From Pleionea sediminis (GTDB taxonomy: Bacteria; Pseudomonadota; Gammaproteobacteria; Enterobacterales; Kangiellaceae), in NCBI RefSeq assembly GCF_007570825.1, contig NZ_SUNB01000001.1, forward strand, positions 2,232,001 to 2,296,000: a DNA stretch of 64,000 nucleotides, written 5' to 3'. Position 1 is the first letter of the stretch; each line of letters opens with the position of its first letter. The notes under the pieces are model-generated. The model saw only the letters and a list, made by a program, of their open reading frames with translations, was not told where the DNA came from and did no database searches. The position numbers and the translations under genes were made by a program. Below are positions 10,687 to 20,252 of the stretch, piece by piece.

Positions 10687-10715
10687 AAAAATGGGCGTTT
10701 GTAGCCCATTTTTTG
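10687..10715 (+). terminator. Second hairpin with T run, in the rimP leader
   Basis: ATGGGC (10691-10696) pairs with GCCCAT (10704-10709), extended by flanking A and T runs, and is followed by six T. It is a full intrinsic-terminator signature lying just upstream of the rimP start with no promoter visible after it, so it probably acts as an attenuator that nusA-operon transcripts must read through. Confidence 0.7.
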
Positions 10716-10743
10716 TTTTTGGAGTTTGAGAGAGGTTTTAACA

Positions 10744-11208
10744 GTGGCGATGATAGCTGAGCTTAACAAACTGATTGAGCCTGCAGTGGAAGCTGTAGGT
10801 TGCGAGTTTGTGGGCCTGGAGTACGTGGCAGATGGTCGCCATTCTGTCTTAAGAGTCTATATCGATAGCGAAAACGGTGTAACTATTGATGACTGCGCCG
10901 ATGTTAGCAGGCAGGTGAGCGCTGTTTTAGATGTTGAAGATCCTATATCTGGGCATTACAACCTGGAGGTTTCATCACCTGGAATGGACAGACCTCTTTT
11001 TAAACTTGAACACTTTGAACGCTTCCAAGGAGAAGAGGTAAAGTTGCGAAGTCATACACCCGTTGAAGGACGCCGAAATTTTCGCGGTGTGTTGCAAGCT
11101 GTTGAGGGCGATCAAATTTCACTGAATGTGGATGGTCATGTGTTTACCGTTGCTTTTGACAACATTGATAAGGCAAGAGTTGTCCCCGATTTTGGTGACG
11201 AGAAGTGA
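10744..11208 (+). CDS. rimP: Ribosome maturation factor RimP
   Basis: Cytoplasmic factor for 30S subunit maturation. About 154 residues with the family features EAVGCEFVGLEYV near the N-terminus, the central DVEDPISGHYNLEVSSPGMDRPL block, and a C-terminal SH3-like domain ending IDKARVVPDF. I place the start at GTG 10744, 8 nt after AGAGG (10731-10735); ATG at 10750 (MIAELNKLIEP) is equally good by homology, and a TTG at 10726 is also open. It is the first protein gene of the operon, 20 bp before nusA. Confidence 0.93.
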   Translation: MAMIAELNKLIEPAVEAVGCEFVGLEYVADGRHSVLRVYIDSENGVTIDDCADVSRQVSAVLDVEDPISGHYNLEVSSPGMDRPLFKLEHFERFQGEEVKLRSHTPVEGRRNFRGVLQAVEGDQISLNVDGHVFTVAFDNIDKARVVPDFGDEK

Positions 11209-11228
11209 GTACAACCGAGGTTTAACCT

Positions 11229-12728
11229 ATGAGTAAAGAAATCTTATTGGTAGTTGATGCTGTATCCAATGAAAAGGATGTTGAGCCAGAATTAATTTTT
11301 GAGGCTTTAGAAGCAGCCATTGCGACAGCAACCAAGAAAAAGAATGGTGGTGAAATCGAAGTTCGGGTCGCCATCGACCGAGTCTCGGGTGAGTATGATA
11401 CTTTTCGTCGCTGGGAAGTTGTTGCAGATACCGATGAAGGCTTAGAGTCGCCATTTACCCAAATTAGTTTATCTGCAGCGCAAGTTGAAGAGCCTGAAAT
11501 TCAGGTTGGTGAATATGTTGAAGAGCAAATTGAGTCCATAGAGTTTGGGCGAATCGCTGCTCAAACAGCAAAGCAAGTCATTGTGCAAAAAGTGCGAGAA
11601 GCAGAGCGAGCGAAAGTTGTTCGTGCTTTTGAAGGGCGTGTAGGCGAGCTCATCACAGGTGTTGTGAAGAAGGCCAATCGTGACAGTATTATTCTAGATT
11701 TAGGCAACAATGCGGAAGCTATTGTGCCACGTGAAGAAATGATTACACGAGAGTCTGTTCGTACTGGTGACCGTGTAAGAGGTTTATTGTACGCAGTTAA
11801 ACCAGAAGCGAGAGGCCCTCAGTTATTTGTTAGTCGAACTCGTCCCGAAATGTTAATCGAGCTTTTCCGCATTGAAGTGCCAGAAATTGCCGAAGAGGTA
11901 ATTGAACTAAAAGGCGCTGCTCGTGATCCTGGTTCTCGTGCGAAAATTGCAGTGAAAACGAACGACAAGCGTATTGATCCTGTCGGTGCTTGTGTCGGCA
12001 TGCGTGGTTCTCGTGTTCAGGCGGTATCCGGTGAGCTAGATAACGAACGAATTGACATCGTTTTATTTGATGACAATCCAGCACAATATGTCATCAATGC
12101 AATGGCACCTGCTGAAGTAGCATCAATAGTGGTTGATGAAGACAAACATAGTATGGATATAGCTGTTGCAGAAGATCAGTTAGCTCAGGCGATTGGTCGT
12201 TCTGGTCAGAATGTTAGGTTAGCAAGCGAGCTGACTGGCTGGACATTAAATGTAATGACTGAAGCTGATTTCGATGAGAAAAATACGGTTGAAAGTGAGT
12301 CAATTATTACGATGTTCATCGATGAGTTAGGCGTTGATGAAGAGCTGGCTGAGGTTCTTGTACAGGAAGGATTTACAACTTTAGAAGAAGTTGCTTATGT
12401 TCCTCTTGCTGAGATGCTGGAAATCGATGGATTTGAAGAAGACCTGGTTGAAGAGTTACGGTCTCGAGCCAAAGACGTATTGCTCACTAAGGCAATTGCG
12501 TCAGAAGAAAAACTGGATGCTACCGAACCAGCTGAAGATTTGCTGAATATGGAAGGTATGGACAAGCAGTTAGCATTTCAGTTAGCAGGAATGGGAATTC
12601 AATGTATGGAAGATTTGGCGGAACAGTCCGTAGACGAGTTAATGGAAGTAGAGGGTATGACCGAAGAAAGAGCTGGAAAATTAATTCTGGCTGCTCGGGC
12701 TCCCTGGTTTGAAAATGATGAATCATAA
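11229..12728 (+). CDS. nusA: Transcription termination/antitermination factor NusA
   Basis: RNA polymerase-binding factor that modulates pausing, termination and antitermination. It is 499 residues: N-terminal polymerase-binding domain, S1 domain (about residues 135-200, [20 protein letters not shown]), two KH domains ([18 protein letters not shown] and [15 protein letters not shown]), and two acidic helix-hairpin-helix repeats in the C-terminal 140 residues, the E. coli-type long form. The start follows GAGG at 11217-11220. NusA often controls its own operon, which fits the terminator-like hairpin at 10687. Confidence 0.97.
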   Translation: MSKEILLVVDAVSNEKDVEPELIFEALEAAIATATKKKNGGEIEVRVAIDRVSGEYDTFRRWEVVADTDEGLESPFTQISLSAAQVEEPEIQVGEYVEEQIESIEFGRIAAQTAKQVIVQKVREAERAKVVRAFEGRVGELITGVVKKANRDSIILDLGNNAEAIVPREEMITRESVRTGDRVRGLLYAVKPEARGPQLFVSRTRPEMLIELFRIEVPEIAEEVIELKGAARDPGSRAKIAVKTNDKRIDPVGACVGMRGSRVQAVSGELDNERIDIVLFDDNPAQYVINAMAPAEVASIVVDEDKHSMDIAVAEDQLAQAIGRSGQNVRLASELTGWTLNVMTEADFDEKNTVESESIITMFIDELGVDEELAEVLVQEGFTTLEEVAYVPLAEMLEIDGFEEDLVEELRSRAKDVLLTKAIASEEKLDATEPAEDLLNMEGMDKQLAFQLAGMGIQCMEDLAEQSVDELMEVEGMTEERAGKLILAARAPWFENDES

Positions 12729-12745
12729 TCTGGAGGCCATAACGA

Positions 12746-15487
12746 ATGTCAGAAGTAACAGTCGCTAAACTCGCTGAAACCGTTGGCACTCCTGTAGATA
12801 AACTACTGGACCAATTGAAAAGCGCCGGACTCGAATTGTCGAATCCGGATGATGTCGTTTCAGATGAGCAGAAGCAAACGTTGCTGACTTACTTGAAGCA
12901 AAGTCACGGCGAGAAACAAGACAGTGAACCTAAGCGGATCACTTTAAAAAGAACCAAAAAAAGCTCACTAAAAGTAACGGGCTCTACTGGAAAATCAAAA
13001 ACGGTAACGGTTGCTGTACGAAAAAAGCGTACCTACGTTAAGAAAGGTGCGGCAGAGTCATTAGAGACTTCAGCTAAACCAGAGCTAGAAGAAAAGCCTG
13101 TTTTGCCTGAAGAAGATACGGTAGTTGAGAAGAAGCCTCAAAAAGAAGACGTTGTAGAAGATAAAGTCGAAGCTGCCGAGGTTGAAGCTAAAACTACTGA
13201 AAAAGCAGAGCCAGAGGCTGCTCCTGAAGAATCAACTTTAGCTGAACCTGAAGAAAAAGCTACTGAATCAGAAGCTGGGCAATCAGAGCCAGTTTCTGAG
13301 GAAGATGCTGCGGCAGCTGCCAAAGCTGAAATCGCTGCACAAATGAAAGCCCAGGCAGAAGCTATGGCTCGCAAAGAAGTCGAAGCCCGTATCTCCGACC
13401 AGGCACGTAAGAAGGCAGAGGAAGAAGCCAAGGCCAAAGCTGCTGAAGAAGAGCGAGAAAGAGAAGCTGAAAAGAAAGCTCGTTTAGAACAACGGAAAAA
13501 GTCGGGTCGGGTTGAAGAAGATATTCGTGCTGCGGAGCCGAAAAAGAAACGTAAAAAGAAAAAGCGCGGGTCTAATGATAAGGAAGGCGACAATGATGAC
13601 ATCATCAGTCGATATTCATCAAGCCGACGTAAACCAGAAAAAGTTGAAAGCACTGTTAAGTCGGCTAAGCCGATAAAAGCGCCTAAAGCGTTGCAACATG
13701 GCTTTTCGAAACCTATGGATAAAAAAGTTATCGAAGTTCAAGTCCCCGAAGTAATCACCGTTGGTGAATTAGCACAAGAAATGTCGGTTAAAGCTGCGGA
13801 GCTCATTAAAGCACTTATGAAAATGGGCACTATGGCAACGATAAACCAGAGTTTAGATCAAGATACAGCAATACTGCTTGTCGAAGAGCTTGGTCACAAA
13901 GCGGTAGCAAAAGCAGAAGTGTCTGTTGAAGATGAGTTAGTTACAAGAGCTTCTGAAAGCCAGGGTGAAGGCGAAGGAACTCCGCGCGCTCCTGTAGTGA
14001 CTATCATGGGGCATGTTGATCACGGTAAGACATCCTTATTGGATTATATTCGCTCAACAAAAGTTGCTGATGGTGAAGCCGGTGGTATTACTCAGCACAT
14101 TGGTGCCTATCATGTTGATACCAATAGAGGCGGTATTACATTTCTTGATACTCCTGGCCATGCTGCATTTACATCCATGCGAGCGCGAGGTGCAAATGCG
14201 ACAGATATTGTAATTATCGTTGTTGCTGCTGATGATGGCGTTATGCCGCAAACCGTCGAAGCCATTCAGCACTCGAAGGCTGCGGGCGTGCCACTGATAG
14301 TAGCGGTCAATAAAATGGATAAGCCAGAAGCTGACCCTGATCGCGTTAAAACGGAGCTTTCTAAATATGACGTGCTTCCAGAGGACTGGGGTGGTGATAC
14401 TCAATTTATTCACGTTTCCGCAAAATCCGGTGAAGGTATTGATGACTTATTAGATGCAATATCACTACAAGCTGAATTATTAGAGTTGAAAGCATCTGCG
14501 GAAGGTCACGCGAAAGGAATTGTAATTGAAGCTCGCCTCGATAAAGGGCGTGGTGCGGTTGCTTCTGTTCTGGTTCAATCTGGAACTCTCAATCGTGGTG
14601 ATATTATGCTGGCCGGTCATCATTATGGTCGAATTAGAGCTCTCGTTGATGATACTGGGAAGATGGTAGATTCTGTTGGTCCTTCAATGCCAGTTGAGGT
14701 TTTAGGGCTTTCAGGTGTTCCATCAGCTGGTGATGAGATGTTGAGCGTAGAAAGTGAACGTAAAGCTCGTGAAGTAGCGGAGTCAAGACAAGAAAGAGAT
14801 CGAGACGCGAAACTAGCTCGCCAACAAAAAACTAAGCTTGAGAACATGTTTGCTAACATGACTGAAGCCGACAAGATGACTTTAAGTGTTATTGTTAAAG
14901 CGGATGTTCAAGGTTCGGTTGAGGCAATTGTTAATTCTCTTAACGATTTATCGACGGACGAAGTTGTCGTTAACGTTATTGCAACTGGTGTTGGTGGAAT
15001 TGCGGAAACGGATGTTTCTCTTGCTGCAGCGTCTAATGCATTTATCGTAGGTTTCAACGTTCGTGCTGATTCTTCGGGTCGAAAAGCGGCAGAAGCAGAA
15101 GGTGTTGACTTACGTTATTACAGCGTTATTTATGATGTCATTGATGAAGTTAAAGCTGCAATGTCTGGAATGTTGTCACCAGAACGTAAACAAGAAATTG
15201 TTGGTCTTGCTGAAGTGCGAGATGTCTTCCGATCGCCAAAATTCGGTGCTATCGCTGGTTGTATGATTACTGAAGGGTATGTGAAGCGAAACAATCCTAT
15301 TCGTGTACTTCGTGATAACGTGGTGATTTATGAAGGTGAACTTGAGTCACTTCGCCGCTTTAAAGATGATGTACAAGAAGTTCGTAACGGCATGGAATGT
15401 GGTATTGGCGTTAAGAATTACAATGATGTTAAAGAAGGCGATCAAATCGAATGTTTCGAAATCATCGAAGTTGCTCGAACGATTTAG
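12746..15487 (+). CDS. infB: Translation initiation factor IF-2
   Basis: GTPase that brings fMet-tRNA to the 30S subunit and promotes subunit joining. It is 913 residues. An IF2-N domain (1-55) is followed by a long Lys/Glu/Ala-rich linker (about 60-310) and a second IF2-N domain (about 325-390). The G domain starts near residue 420 with [17 protein letters not shown] and NKMD motifs, and domains II to IV follow. TGGAGG upstream is a strong ribosome-binding site. The low-complexity linker is normal for proteobacterial IF-2. Confidence 0.97.
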   Translation: MSEVTVAKLAETVGTPVDKLLDQLKSAGLELSNPDDVVSDEQKQTLLTYLKQSHGEKQDSEPKRITLKRTKKSSLKVTGSTGKSKTVTVAVRKKRTYVKKGAAESLETSAKPELEEKPVLPEEDTVVEKKPQKEDVVEDKVEAAEVEAKTTEKAEPEAAPEESTLAEPEEKATESEAGQSEPVSEEDAAAAAKAEIAAQMKAQAEAMARKEVEARISDQARKKAEEEAKAKAAEEEREREAEKKARLEQRKKSGRVEEDIRAAEPKKKRKKKKRGSNDKEGDNDDIISRYSSSRRKPEKVESTVKSAKPIKAPKALQHGFSKPMDKKVIEVQVPEVITVGELAQEMSVKAAELIKALMKMGTMATINQSLDQDTAILLVEELGHKAVAKAEVSVEDELVTRASESQGEGEGTPRAPVVTIMGHVDHGKTSLLDYIRSTKVADGEAGGITQHIGAYHVDTNRGGITFLDTPGHAAFTSMRARGANATDIVIIVVAADDGVMPQTVEAIQHSKAAGVPLIVAVNKMDKPEADPDRVKTELSKYDVLPEDWGGDTQFIHVSAKSGEGIDDLLDAISLQAELLELKASAEGHAKGIVIEARLDKGRGAVASVLVQSGTLNRGDIMLAGHHYGRIRALVDDTGKMVDSVGPSMPVEVLGLSGVPSAGDEMLSVESERKAREVAESRQERDRDAKLARQQKTKLENMFANMTEADKMTLSVIVKADVQGSVEAIVNSLNDLSTDEVVVNVIATGVGGIAETDVSLAAASNAFIVGFNVRADSSGRKAAEAEGVDLRYYSVIYDVIDEVKAAMSGMLSPERKQEIVGLAEVRDVFRSPKFGAIAGCMITEGYVKRNNPIRVLRDNVVIYEGELESLRRFKDDVQEVRNGMECGIGVKNYNDVKEGDQIECFEIIEVARTI

Positions 15488-15519
15488 TTTGTTCGTCTTT
15501 TTTACAGGTAAGTTAGTAT

Positions 15520-15903
15520 ATGAGTCGTGAGTTTAGTCGAACAGAACGCGTTGCAGAGCAACTGCAACGCGAGTTGGCGCAAATACTTCAGCGAGAAATT
15601 AAAGATCCGCGTGTCGGTATGCCAACGGTATTAGCCGTTGAAATGACTCGCGATCTTCAACATGCTAAGGTTTTTGTTTCATTTTTGGGTAAAGATGAAC
15701 CCGAAGAAGTCGAACAGGCTTTAAAAATTCTTGATAAAGCTGAAGGATTTATTCGTTCGAGTCTTGCTGGTCGAGTTCGAATGAGGGTTGTTCCTCAACT
15801 ACACTTTGTTCATGATACCTCTCTTTCTCGAGGGCAGGCGATGTCGTCGTTAATCAAGAAAGCCCGATCAAAAGATTCAGACCAACCATCTGATACAGAG
15901 TAA
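15520..15903 (+). CDS. rbfA: 30S ribosome-binding factor RbfA
   Basis: Small KH-fold protein needed for late 30S maturation and cold adaptation. It is 127 residues with the typical N-terminus (SREFSRTERVAEQLQRELAQ), the IKDPRVG motif, and RMRVVPQLHFVHDTSLSRG near the end. It lies between infB and truB as in most gammaproteobacteria; 32 bp separate it from infB and 19 bp from truB. Confidence 0.96.
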   Translation: MSREFSRTERVAEQLQRELAQILQREIKDPRVGMPTVLAVEMTRDLQHAKVFVSFLGKDEPEEVEQALKILDKAEGFIRSSLAGRVRMRVVPQLHFVHDTSLSRGQAMSSLIKKARSKDSDQPSDTE

Positions 15904-15922
15904 CCAATTCTAATTTCATAAT

Positions 15923-16846
15923 ATGGCGCGAAAACGTAAAGGTCGTTCTTTAGATGGAATTCTTCTGTTGGATAAACCGACCGGAGAATCTTCGAATAGA
16001 GTTCTGCAACAGGTACGGCGGCTCTATAATGCGGCCAAAGCTGGTCATACTGGAAGCCTCGATCCTCTGGCCAGCGGCATGTTGCCCATTTGTTTCGGTG
16101 AAGCCACGAAGTTTTCTCAATATCTTTTAAACTCCGATAAATCCTATCGGGTTACAGGAAAACTTGGAGAAACTACAACGACTGCTGATGCGGAAGGAGA
16201 AGTTAGGGAACGCCGAGAGGTGAATGTTTCCGAGAGTCAGCTGCTTGATGTTGTGAAATCTTTTTTGGGTGAATCGATGCAAGTTCCATCGATGTTTTCT
16301 GCTCTCAAACATAATGGTCAACCTCTTTATAAGCTGGCTCGTCAAGGAATTGAAGTAGAACGTAAAGCTCGTGCAATTCATATTTATCGAATTGAACTCG
16401 AGTCATATAACGGTAATGAATTTTCACTTTTTGTGGAGTGCAGTAAAGGAACTTACATTCGAAATTTGGTCGAGGATATTGGAGAGATTTTGGGATGTGG
16501 TGCTCATGTCATAGCGTTAAGAAGAGAGTGGGTTGCACATTTCAAGACAGATAATATGATTTCTATCGCTGATATTCAAAGCTTGAGGGATGATGATAAA
16601 TTTGCCGAGATGGATGAACTTTTGCTACCAAGTGACGAAGCATTGAGTGGTTATCCATCTGTTGAACTGGACCATGACTCTGCTTTTTATTTTCTTCAAG
16701 GACAGTCAGTCACCGTTACTGATTCCGAGCTTGAACATCACCCTGTTATTCGAGTCTACGATGAGCATCATAGGTTTTTAGGTGTAGCCGCAATTGATGA
16801 TGAACTGCAGCTAGCTCCCAAAAGAGTCATTGCTAATCGCGATTGA
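15923..16846 (+). CDS. truB: tRNA pseudouridine(55) synthase TruB
   Basis: Makes pseudouridine at position 55 in the T loop of tRNAs. It is 307 residues, with the catalytic aspartate at about position 47 in GHTGSLDPLASGMLP, the DGILLLDKPTGESSN start, and a C-terminal PUA-like domain. It is the last gene of the first part of the operon: in this genome rpsO does not follow directly, because three other genes intervene. Its last 14 bp overlap the 3' end of a convergent gene. Confidence 0.96.
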   Translation: MARKRKGRSLDGILLLDKPTGESSNRVLQQVRRLYNAAKAGHTGSLDPLASGMLPICFGEATKFSQYLLNSDKSYRVTGKLGETTTTADAEGEVRERREVNVSESQLLDVVKSFLGESMQVPSMFSALKHNGQPLYKLARQGIEVERKARAIHIYRIELESYNGNEFSLFVECSKGTYIRNLVEDIGEILGCGAHVIALRREWVAHFKTDNMISIADIQSLRDDDKFAEMDELLLPSDEALSGYPSVELDHDSAFYFLQGQSVTVTDSELEHHPVIRVYDEHHRFLGVAAIDDELQLAPKRVIANRD

Positions 16847-17282
16847 TACCTGTCATTAACTTTGACAAATTTTGTGGCCACCAGTCTGGAATCGATGTAT
16901 CGATATCTGAAGTTGGGTCGTAATCACTTTCTTTGCTTTTTGTTTGAGCCGAATTGACTCCTTTGACTTTAAGTAGATAGCCAGTTTTGGGGATGGTCTC
17001 AATACTTAATCCGCTATCACCGGCTTCTTTTAATTTTGTTCGCAAAATACATACAGCATGAGTTAAACCTTTTTCACCAATGTAGTAATTTCCATCCCAA
17101 ATGGCATCAATGAGCTCCTTCCTGCTGACAAGCGTATTTCGTTTATCGATTAAATATACTAATAATTGAAAAAGCTTATTTCGCAATCGATGATGCTGCT
17201 CATTGATTATTAGACTATGTGTGTCGGCACATAATATTAGATTTCCTATTTTTAATAAGTTAGAACTATTTTCATTATTCAT
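16833..17282 (-). CDS. Orphan winged-helix DNA-binding protein (Trans_reg_C type)
   Basis: Predicted transcription regulator of 149 residues. Residues 8-105 form an OmpR/CadC-type winged helix: a short beta strand start (LKIGNLILCADTHSLIINEQ), a helix with KLFQLLVYLID, the SRKELIDAIWDGN recognition region and the closing wing IETIPKTGYLLKV. The remaining 45 residues are polar and lack a receiver domain, membrane helix or TPR, so it is either a stand-alone DNA-binding protein or a shortened CadC relative. Its 3' end overlaps truB by 14 bp tail-to-tail. A 26-bp dyad lies 69 bp before its start. Confidence 0.75.
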   Translation of the reverse strand: MNNENSSNLLKIGNLILCADTHSLIINEQHHRLRNKLFQLLVYLIDKRNTLVSRKELIDAIWDGNYYIGEKGLTHAVCILRTKLKEAGDSGLSIETIPKTGYLLKVKGVNSAQTKSKESDYDPTSDIDTSIPDWWPQNLSKLMTGINRD

Positions 17283-17350
17283 GAGTTTGGCTCAATTGCT
17301 TAAAAGTTAAATATAATTTATAAAAATAGCTTCAGCGGATAGACAATTTA

Positions 17351-17376
17351 GATAAATGTTAACGTCAACATTTATC
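17351..17376. repeat. 26-bp imperfect dyad upstream of the winged-helix gene
   Basis: GATAAATGTT (17351-17360) and AACATTTATC (17367-17376) are perfect inverted arms of 10 bp around the centre AACGTC. A further AACATTTA copy lies at about 17382-17389 in direct orientation. No T run follows on either strand, so an operator is more likely than a terminator. It sits in the 175-bp gap between the winged-helix gene and the AraC-type gene, both on the minus strand. Confidence 0.55.
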
Positions 17377-17457
17377 GGGAAAACATTTACTTTTTATTTA
17401 ATTTATTGAATTTAAATAAAAAAATATTGAATACTGTAATTGTATCAATTTGTTAAC

Positions 17458-18546
17458 TCATGCCGCCTGACTCTGACGATATTGCGAAGGCGTCATCCCT
17501 GTGTATTTCTTAAAGGCATTATTGAATGAGGTTTTATTGTTAAACCCCACTTCATGCGCAATATCAAGAATGGTGAATCTAGTTTGGCCGTTTTTCAATA
17601 AGACTTTTGAATGCTGTATTCGTCGCTGATTGATGAGTTCGTAAAAAGAAACATTTAGATGTTCGTTAATAACCTGAGATAAATGGTGAGTTGTTACATT
17701 CAGTCTATCTGCTAAGTTTTGCAATGTAAGGTCGTTTTCTAGAAATAGCTTTTCTTCAGCCATTAAGCTTTGAATGCTGTCTGCTAATTTTGATGCAACT
17801 TGAGCATTCAAGCTTGATTTTTCATATTTGATTTCTGGAGTAACGAGTTGTTCGGAGGGCGCCGAGCGGTACCGCAAAGAAAATAAGCCTATTGTAAAAA
17901 TATAAAGACTTTCAGCGAAAACAAAAGTATGAAAGTACCAACCATTATCAATATCGAAAAAATTCTTTAAATAAAATATCGACATATCGAGAGCAAAGAT
18001 AATACAAAATCCTATAACCAAGTTGGTAAGCCACTGAAGATCTCTTTTCTCAGTTGAAGAATAATTCTCTGCAAGTACGGTTTGATAACGTCTCAGTATA
18101 TTAATACTTAGCACAATATGTACTAACATCTGAGTAAAAATGAGTGCCCAAGTTATTGATATTAAATTCTCAGTACCAACTAGAGATGACCAAAAAGGGA
18201 AAAATGTGACAAATAGCGCTGGATAAATAAGATAAACGAGCTGTAAAACAATCCTATTGTTGGATACAGAATTCGGTTCACACTTTAAAGCGACATAGAG
18301 ATACAACAAGGGTCCGTATAACCAAGGGAGGAAGGTAAACAAATGGGGAATGGATAAAGGCAATAGCTCGGCAGGTCCAAGTTGTATAAAGCCTTGCCAT
18401 AAGGGTAATATCATTGCGCTAATAAATATCGCCAAAATGTAATTGGCTTTTCGGCTGACACTTTTTTGAATGAGTAGTGAAACTGCAATTAAGATGCCTT
18501 GACCAATAGCAAATAGATAGGGAATTTTAAGTAATTCTTCAGACAT
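17458..18546 (-). CDS. Membrane-bound AraC-family transcriptional regulator
   Basis: Predicted regulator of 362 residues that joins an N-terminal half of about seven hydrophobic segments (residues 5-230) to a C-terminal AraC/XylS DNA-binding domain (about 260-360). The AraC domain shows both helix-turn-helix units: LQNLADRLNVTTHHLSQVIN and TILDIAHEVGFNNKTSFNNAFKKYTGMTPSQYRQ. The layout suggests a sensor in the inner membrane that binds DNA directly. I chose ATG at 18546, 11 nt after AAAGGAG on the minus strand, over a GTG four codons earlier that abuts that site. Ligand and targets are unknown. Confidence 0.85.
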   Translation of the reverse strand: MSEELLKIPYLFAIGQGILIAVSLLIQKSVSRKANYILAIFISAMILPLWQGFIQLGPAELLPLSIPHLFTFLPWLYGPLLYLYVALKCEPNSVSNNRIVLQLVYLIYPALFVTFFPFWSSLVGTENLISITWALIFTQMLVHIVLSINILRRYQTVLAENYSSTEKRDLQWLTNLVIGFCIIFALDMSIFYLKNFFDIDNGWYFHTFVFAESLYIFTIGLFSLRYRSAPSEQLVTPEIKYEKSSLNAQVASKLADSIQSLMAEEKLFLENDLTLQNLADRLNVTTHHLSQVINEHLNVSFYELINQRRIQHSKVLLKNGQTRFTILDIAHEVGFNNKTSFNNAFKKYTGMTPSQYRQSQAA

Positions 18547-18726
18547 CGTTATTCTCACTCCTTTAATGTTATTATTTAATCAGATCAATGTGCGTATTTT
18601 CTTTAATAGCTGTAAGAATTTGTGTCTCACCTTGAATTATCTGCTTCTGGTATATTGAATTCTGCTGGGAGAAACATCGAAAATGTGTAAAATACTGCGT
18701 TTGGTATTTTGTTAATAAGAAGTGAT

Positions 18727-19665
18727 ATGGCAGGAAAAAGTTTGGACTTGTGGGCGAGTTTTTGGGCGGAAGGTTATCTGACCACTTATCCGGCAGAGTT
18801 TGCAAAAAACTATGACAAAGGCATTAAATCCTTTTGGTTTTCTATCTTTGAAAACGCACCCGACAATGCACGAATTCTTGATGTTTGTAGTGGTAACGGA
18901 GCAATCGCTTTATTAGCAGCAGAATTCAGCAGTGAATTTAATAAAAACTTTAAAATTACAGCGGTTGATTTGGCGAAAGTTGATCCTAAAGTCGTAATTC
19001 AAAGGTATCCAGAGTTTGAGTCACTCGTCTCAAAAATTGAGTTTTTGTCGGGAACAGATATTCAGGCGTTGAGTATTGAGGAGCATTCATTTGATCTAAT
19101 ACTTTCTCAATTCGGATTAGAGTATTTGAATGATATTGGTTTGCTAAATAATCTGGCGAAAGGATTAGCCAGTAAAGGTGAACTTATTCTCGTTGCACAC
19201 CCTGATACCGCCATGGCTAGACAGTCTCTCAACCAAGAGTTTGAGCAGTATAAATTATTGGATTCACTTAATGCTATTTCTCGGCTAAAGAAGTTTGTAA
19301 GAAATGATGCGAGTCAAAGAGAAATGCAAGTTTTTTGCAGAGAGTTGTATCAGGAGCTTAGTAAAAGTCTAATGAGCCGAGTTTCTCCGATATTGAAGCA
19401 GCTTTTAGAAGTTTGCCAATTCGTGTTGTCGGTCAATCAGGAGCGATTCAAAGACGGAAAACCTAAGATCTTTAAATTATTCAAAGATATTTGGTTGAAT
19501 CGTGTGCTGTTGGAGCAACAGCGAAAGGTTTATCAAAGATTTGATGAAAATTCACAATGGTTTCAAGAGCTTACGGAAGTTGGCTTTGAGTTGGAAGAGC
19601 AAGGAGAAGTTAAGCGAAGTTTGAATCAGCTTTTTGGTCAGTATTATCGTCTCAAACCCGCTTAG
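18727..19665 (+). CDS. Class I SAM-dependent methyltransferase
   Basis: Predicted cytoplasmic methyltransferase of 312 residues. The SAM-binding motif I is seen as ARILDVCSGNGAIALLAA (about residues 48-65), the acidic end of strand 2 as ITAVDL, and a motif IV-like segment as FDLILSQFGLEYL. The C-terminal 150 residues are helical and polar with no motif I recognise. Start chosen at ATG 18727; upstream in-frame TTG at 18709 is less likely. Substrate is unknown. It lies divergent from the AraC gene and is followed by the rpsO promoter region. Confidence 0.75.
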   Translation: MAGKSLDLWASFWAEGYLTTYPAEFAKNYDKGIKSFWFSIFENAPDNARILDVCSGNGAIALLAAEFSSEFNKNFKITAVDLAKVDPKVVIQRYPEFESLVSKIEFLSGTDIQALSIEEHSFDLILSQFGLEYLNDIGLLNNLAKGLASKGELILVAHPDTAMARQSLNQEFEQYKLLDSLNAISRLKKFVRNDASQREMQVFCRELYQELSKSLMSRVSPILKQLLEVCQFVLSVNQERFKDGKPKIFKLFKDIWLNRVLLEQQRKVYQRFDENSQWFQELTEVGFELEEQGEVKRSLNQLFGQYYRLKPA

Positions 19666-19674
19666 TAGCTACCA

Positions 19675-19710
19675 ATAGCGCTTGCTCTGAGGCGCTATGT
19701 CAGTTAAAAT
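19675..19710 (+). promoter_or_regulatory. rpsO promoter with overlapping inverted repeat
   Basis: TTGCTC (19682-19687), 17-nt spacer and TAAAAT (19705-19710) make a good sigma-70 promoter about 80 bp before rpsO. ATAGCGC (19675-19681) and GCGCTAT (19692-19698) form a 7-bp inverted repeat that encloses the -35 box and could be an operator, or a weak hairpin ending the upstream methyltransferase transcript. Confidence 0.6.
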
Positions 19711-19788
19711 CGCGCCGGAAATACAGTTCTGTGCTGAATTAGTGATCGGTTCAGGGCTTTATTATTGTCACTAAATGGAGATAAATTT

Positions 19789-20058
19789 ATGTCTTTAAGT
19801 GCTGAAGCGAAAGCAAGCATTGTTGCTGAACATGGTCGTGGTGAGAGTGATACTGGCTCTCCAGAAGTTCAAGTTGCGTTATTAACTGCGCAAATTAACC
19901 ATCTACAAGATCATTTCAAAGCAAACAAGCACGACCATCATTCTCGTCGTGGTTTGTTACGAATGGTAAGTCAGCGTCGTAAACTTCTTGATTACCTCAA
20001 GAAGAAAGATCAAACACGCTACACTGACCTAATCGGCAAGCTAGGCTTACGTCGATAA
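19789..20058 (+). CDS. rpsO: 30S ribosomal protein S15
   Basis: Primary 16S rRNA-binding protein of the 30S platform, also part of an intersubunit bridge. It is 89 residues, the exact family length, with [19 protein letters not shown] and [21 protein letters not shown]. The ATG at 19789 follows ATGGAG with 8-nt spacing; an earlier in-frame start would add eight residues not found in S15. The gene is followed by a terminator and then pnp, as in E. coli. Confidence 0.97.
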   Translation: MSLSAEAKASIVAEHGRGESDTGSPEVQVALLTAQINHLQDHFKANKHDHHSRRGLLRMVSQRRKLLDYLKKKDQTRYTDLIGKLGLRR

Positions 20059-20070
20059 GAGATTGAAAGA

Positions 20071-20094
20071 AAGGGGCTTTTCAAGCCCCTTTTT
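20071..20094 (+). terminator. Rho-independent terminator after rpsO
   Basis: AAGGGGCTT pairs with AAGCCCCTT around a TTC loop, with five T in the 3' arm and tail. It separates rpsO from pnp, which would need read-through or its own promoter. Confidence 0.85.
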
Positions 20095-20153
20095 GCTATT
20101 ATCTAAATGCACTTTTGAAACACATCCCATTTGTTAGGTTGCCCATTGGTTTT

Positions 20154-20221
20154 TAGCCAGAAAGTGATTGTTTTTTATTCAAAGACATCGCAGTTAATAG
20201 AAAGCAACCACTTTCTGGTTA
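20154..20221 (+). promoter_or_regulatory. Long stem in the pnp leader, probable RNase III/PNPase autoregulation site
   Basis: TAGCCAGAAAGTGATTG (20154-20170) can pair with CAACCACTTTCTGGTTA (20205-20221): 15 Watson-Crick pairs, one G-U and one A-C mismatch, around a loop of 34 nt. In E. coli the pnp leader has a comparable stem that RNase III cuts and PNPase then removes to repress its own synthesis. Position and size here fit that role. ACATCGCA occurs twice nearby (in the loop at 20185 and after the stem at 20230). Confidence 0.65.
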
Positions 20222-20252
20222 GTCTAAAAACATCGCAACTCAACTTTTGAGG

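Noticed and set aside
13138-13653. Long minus-strand open frame inside infB (171 codons, Ser/Ala-rich)
   Set aside because: It is the mirror of the Lys/Glu/Ala-rich linker of IF-2; its composition is explained by the coding strand.
12900-13680. Low-complexity Lys/Glu/Ala tract suspected as a repeat or foreign insert
   Set aside because: It is the normal variable linker of proteobacterial IF-2.
18572-18805. Minus-strand open frame across the AraC/methyltransferase divergent region
   Set aside because: It overlaps the methyltransferase start and has no coding features.
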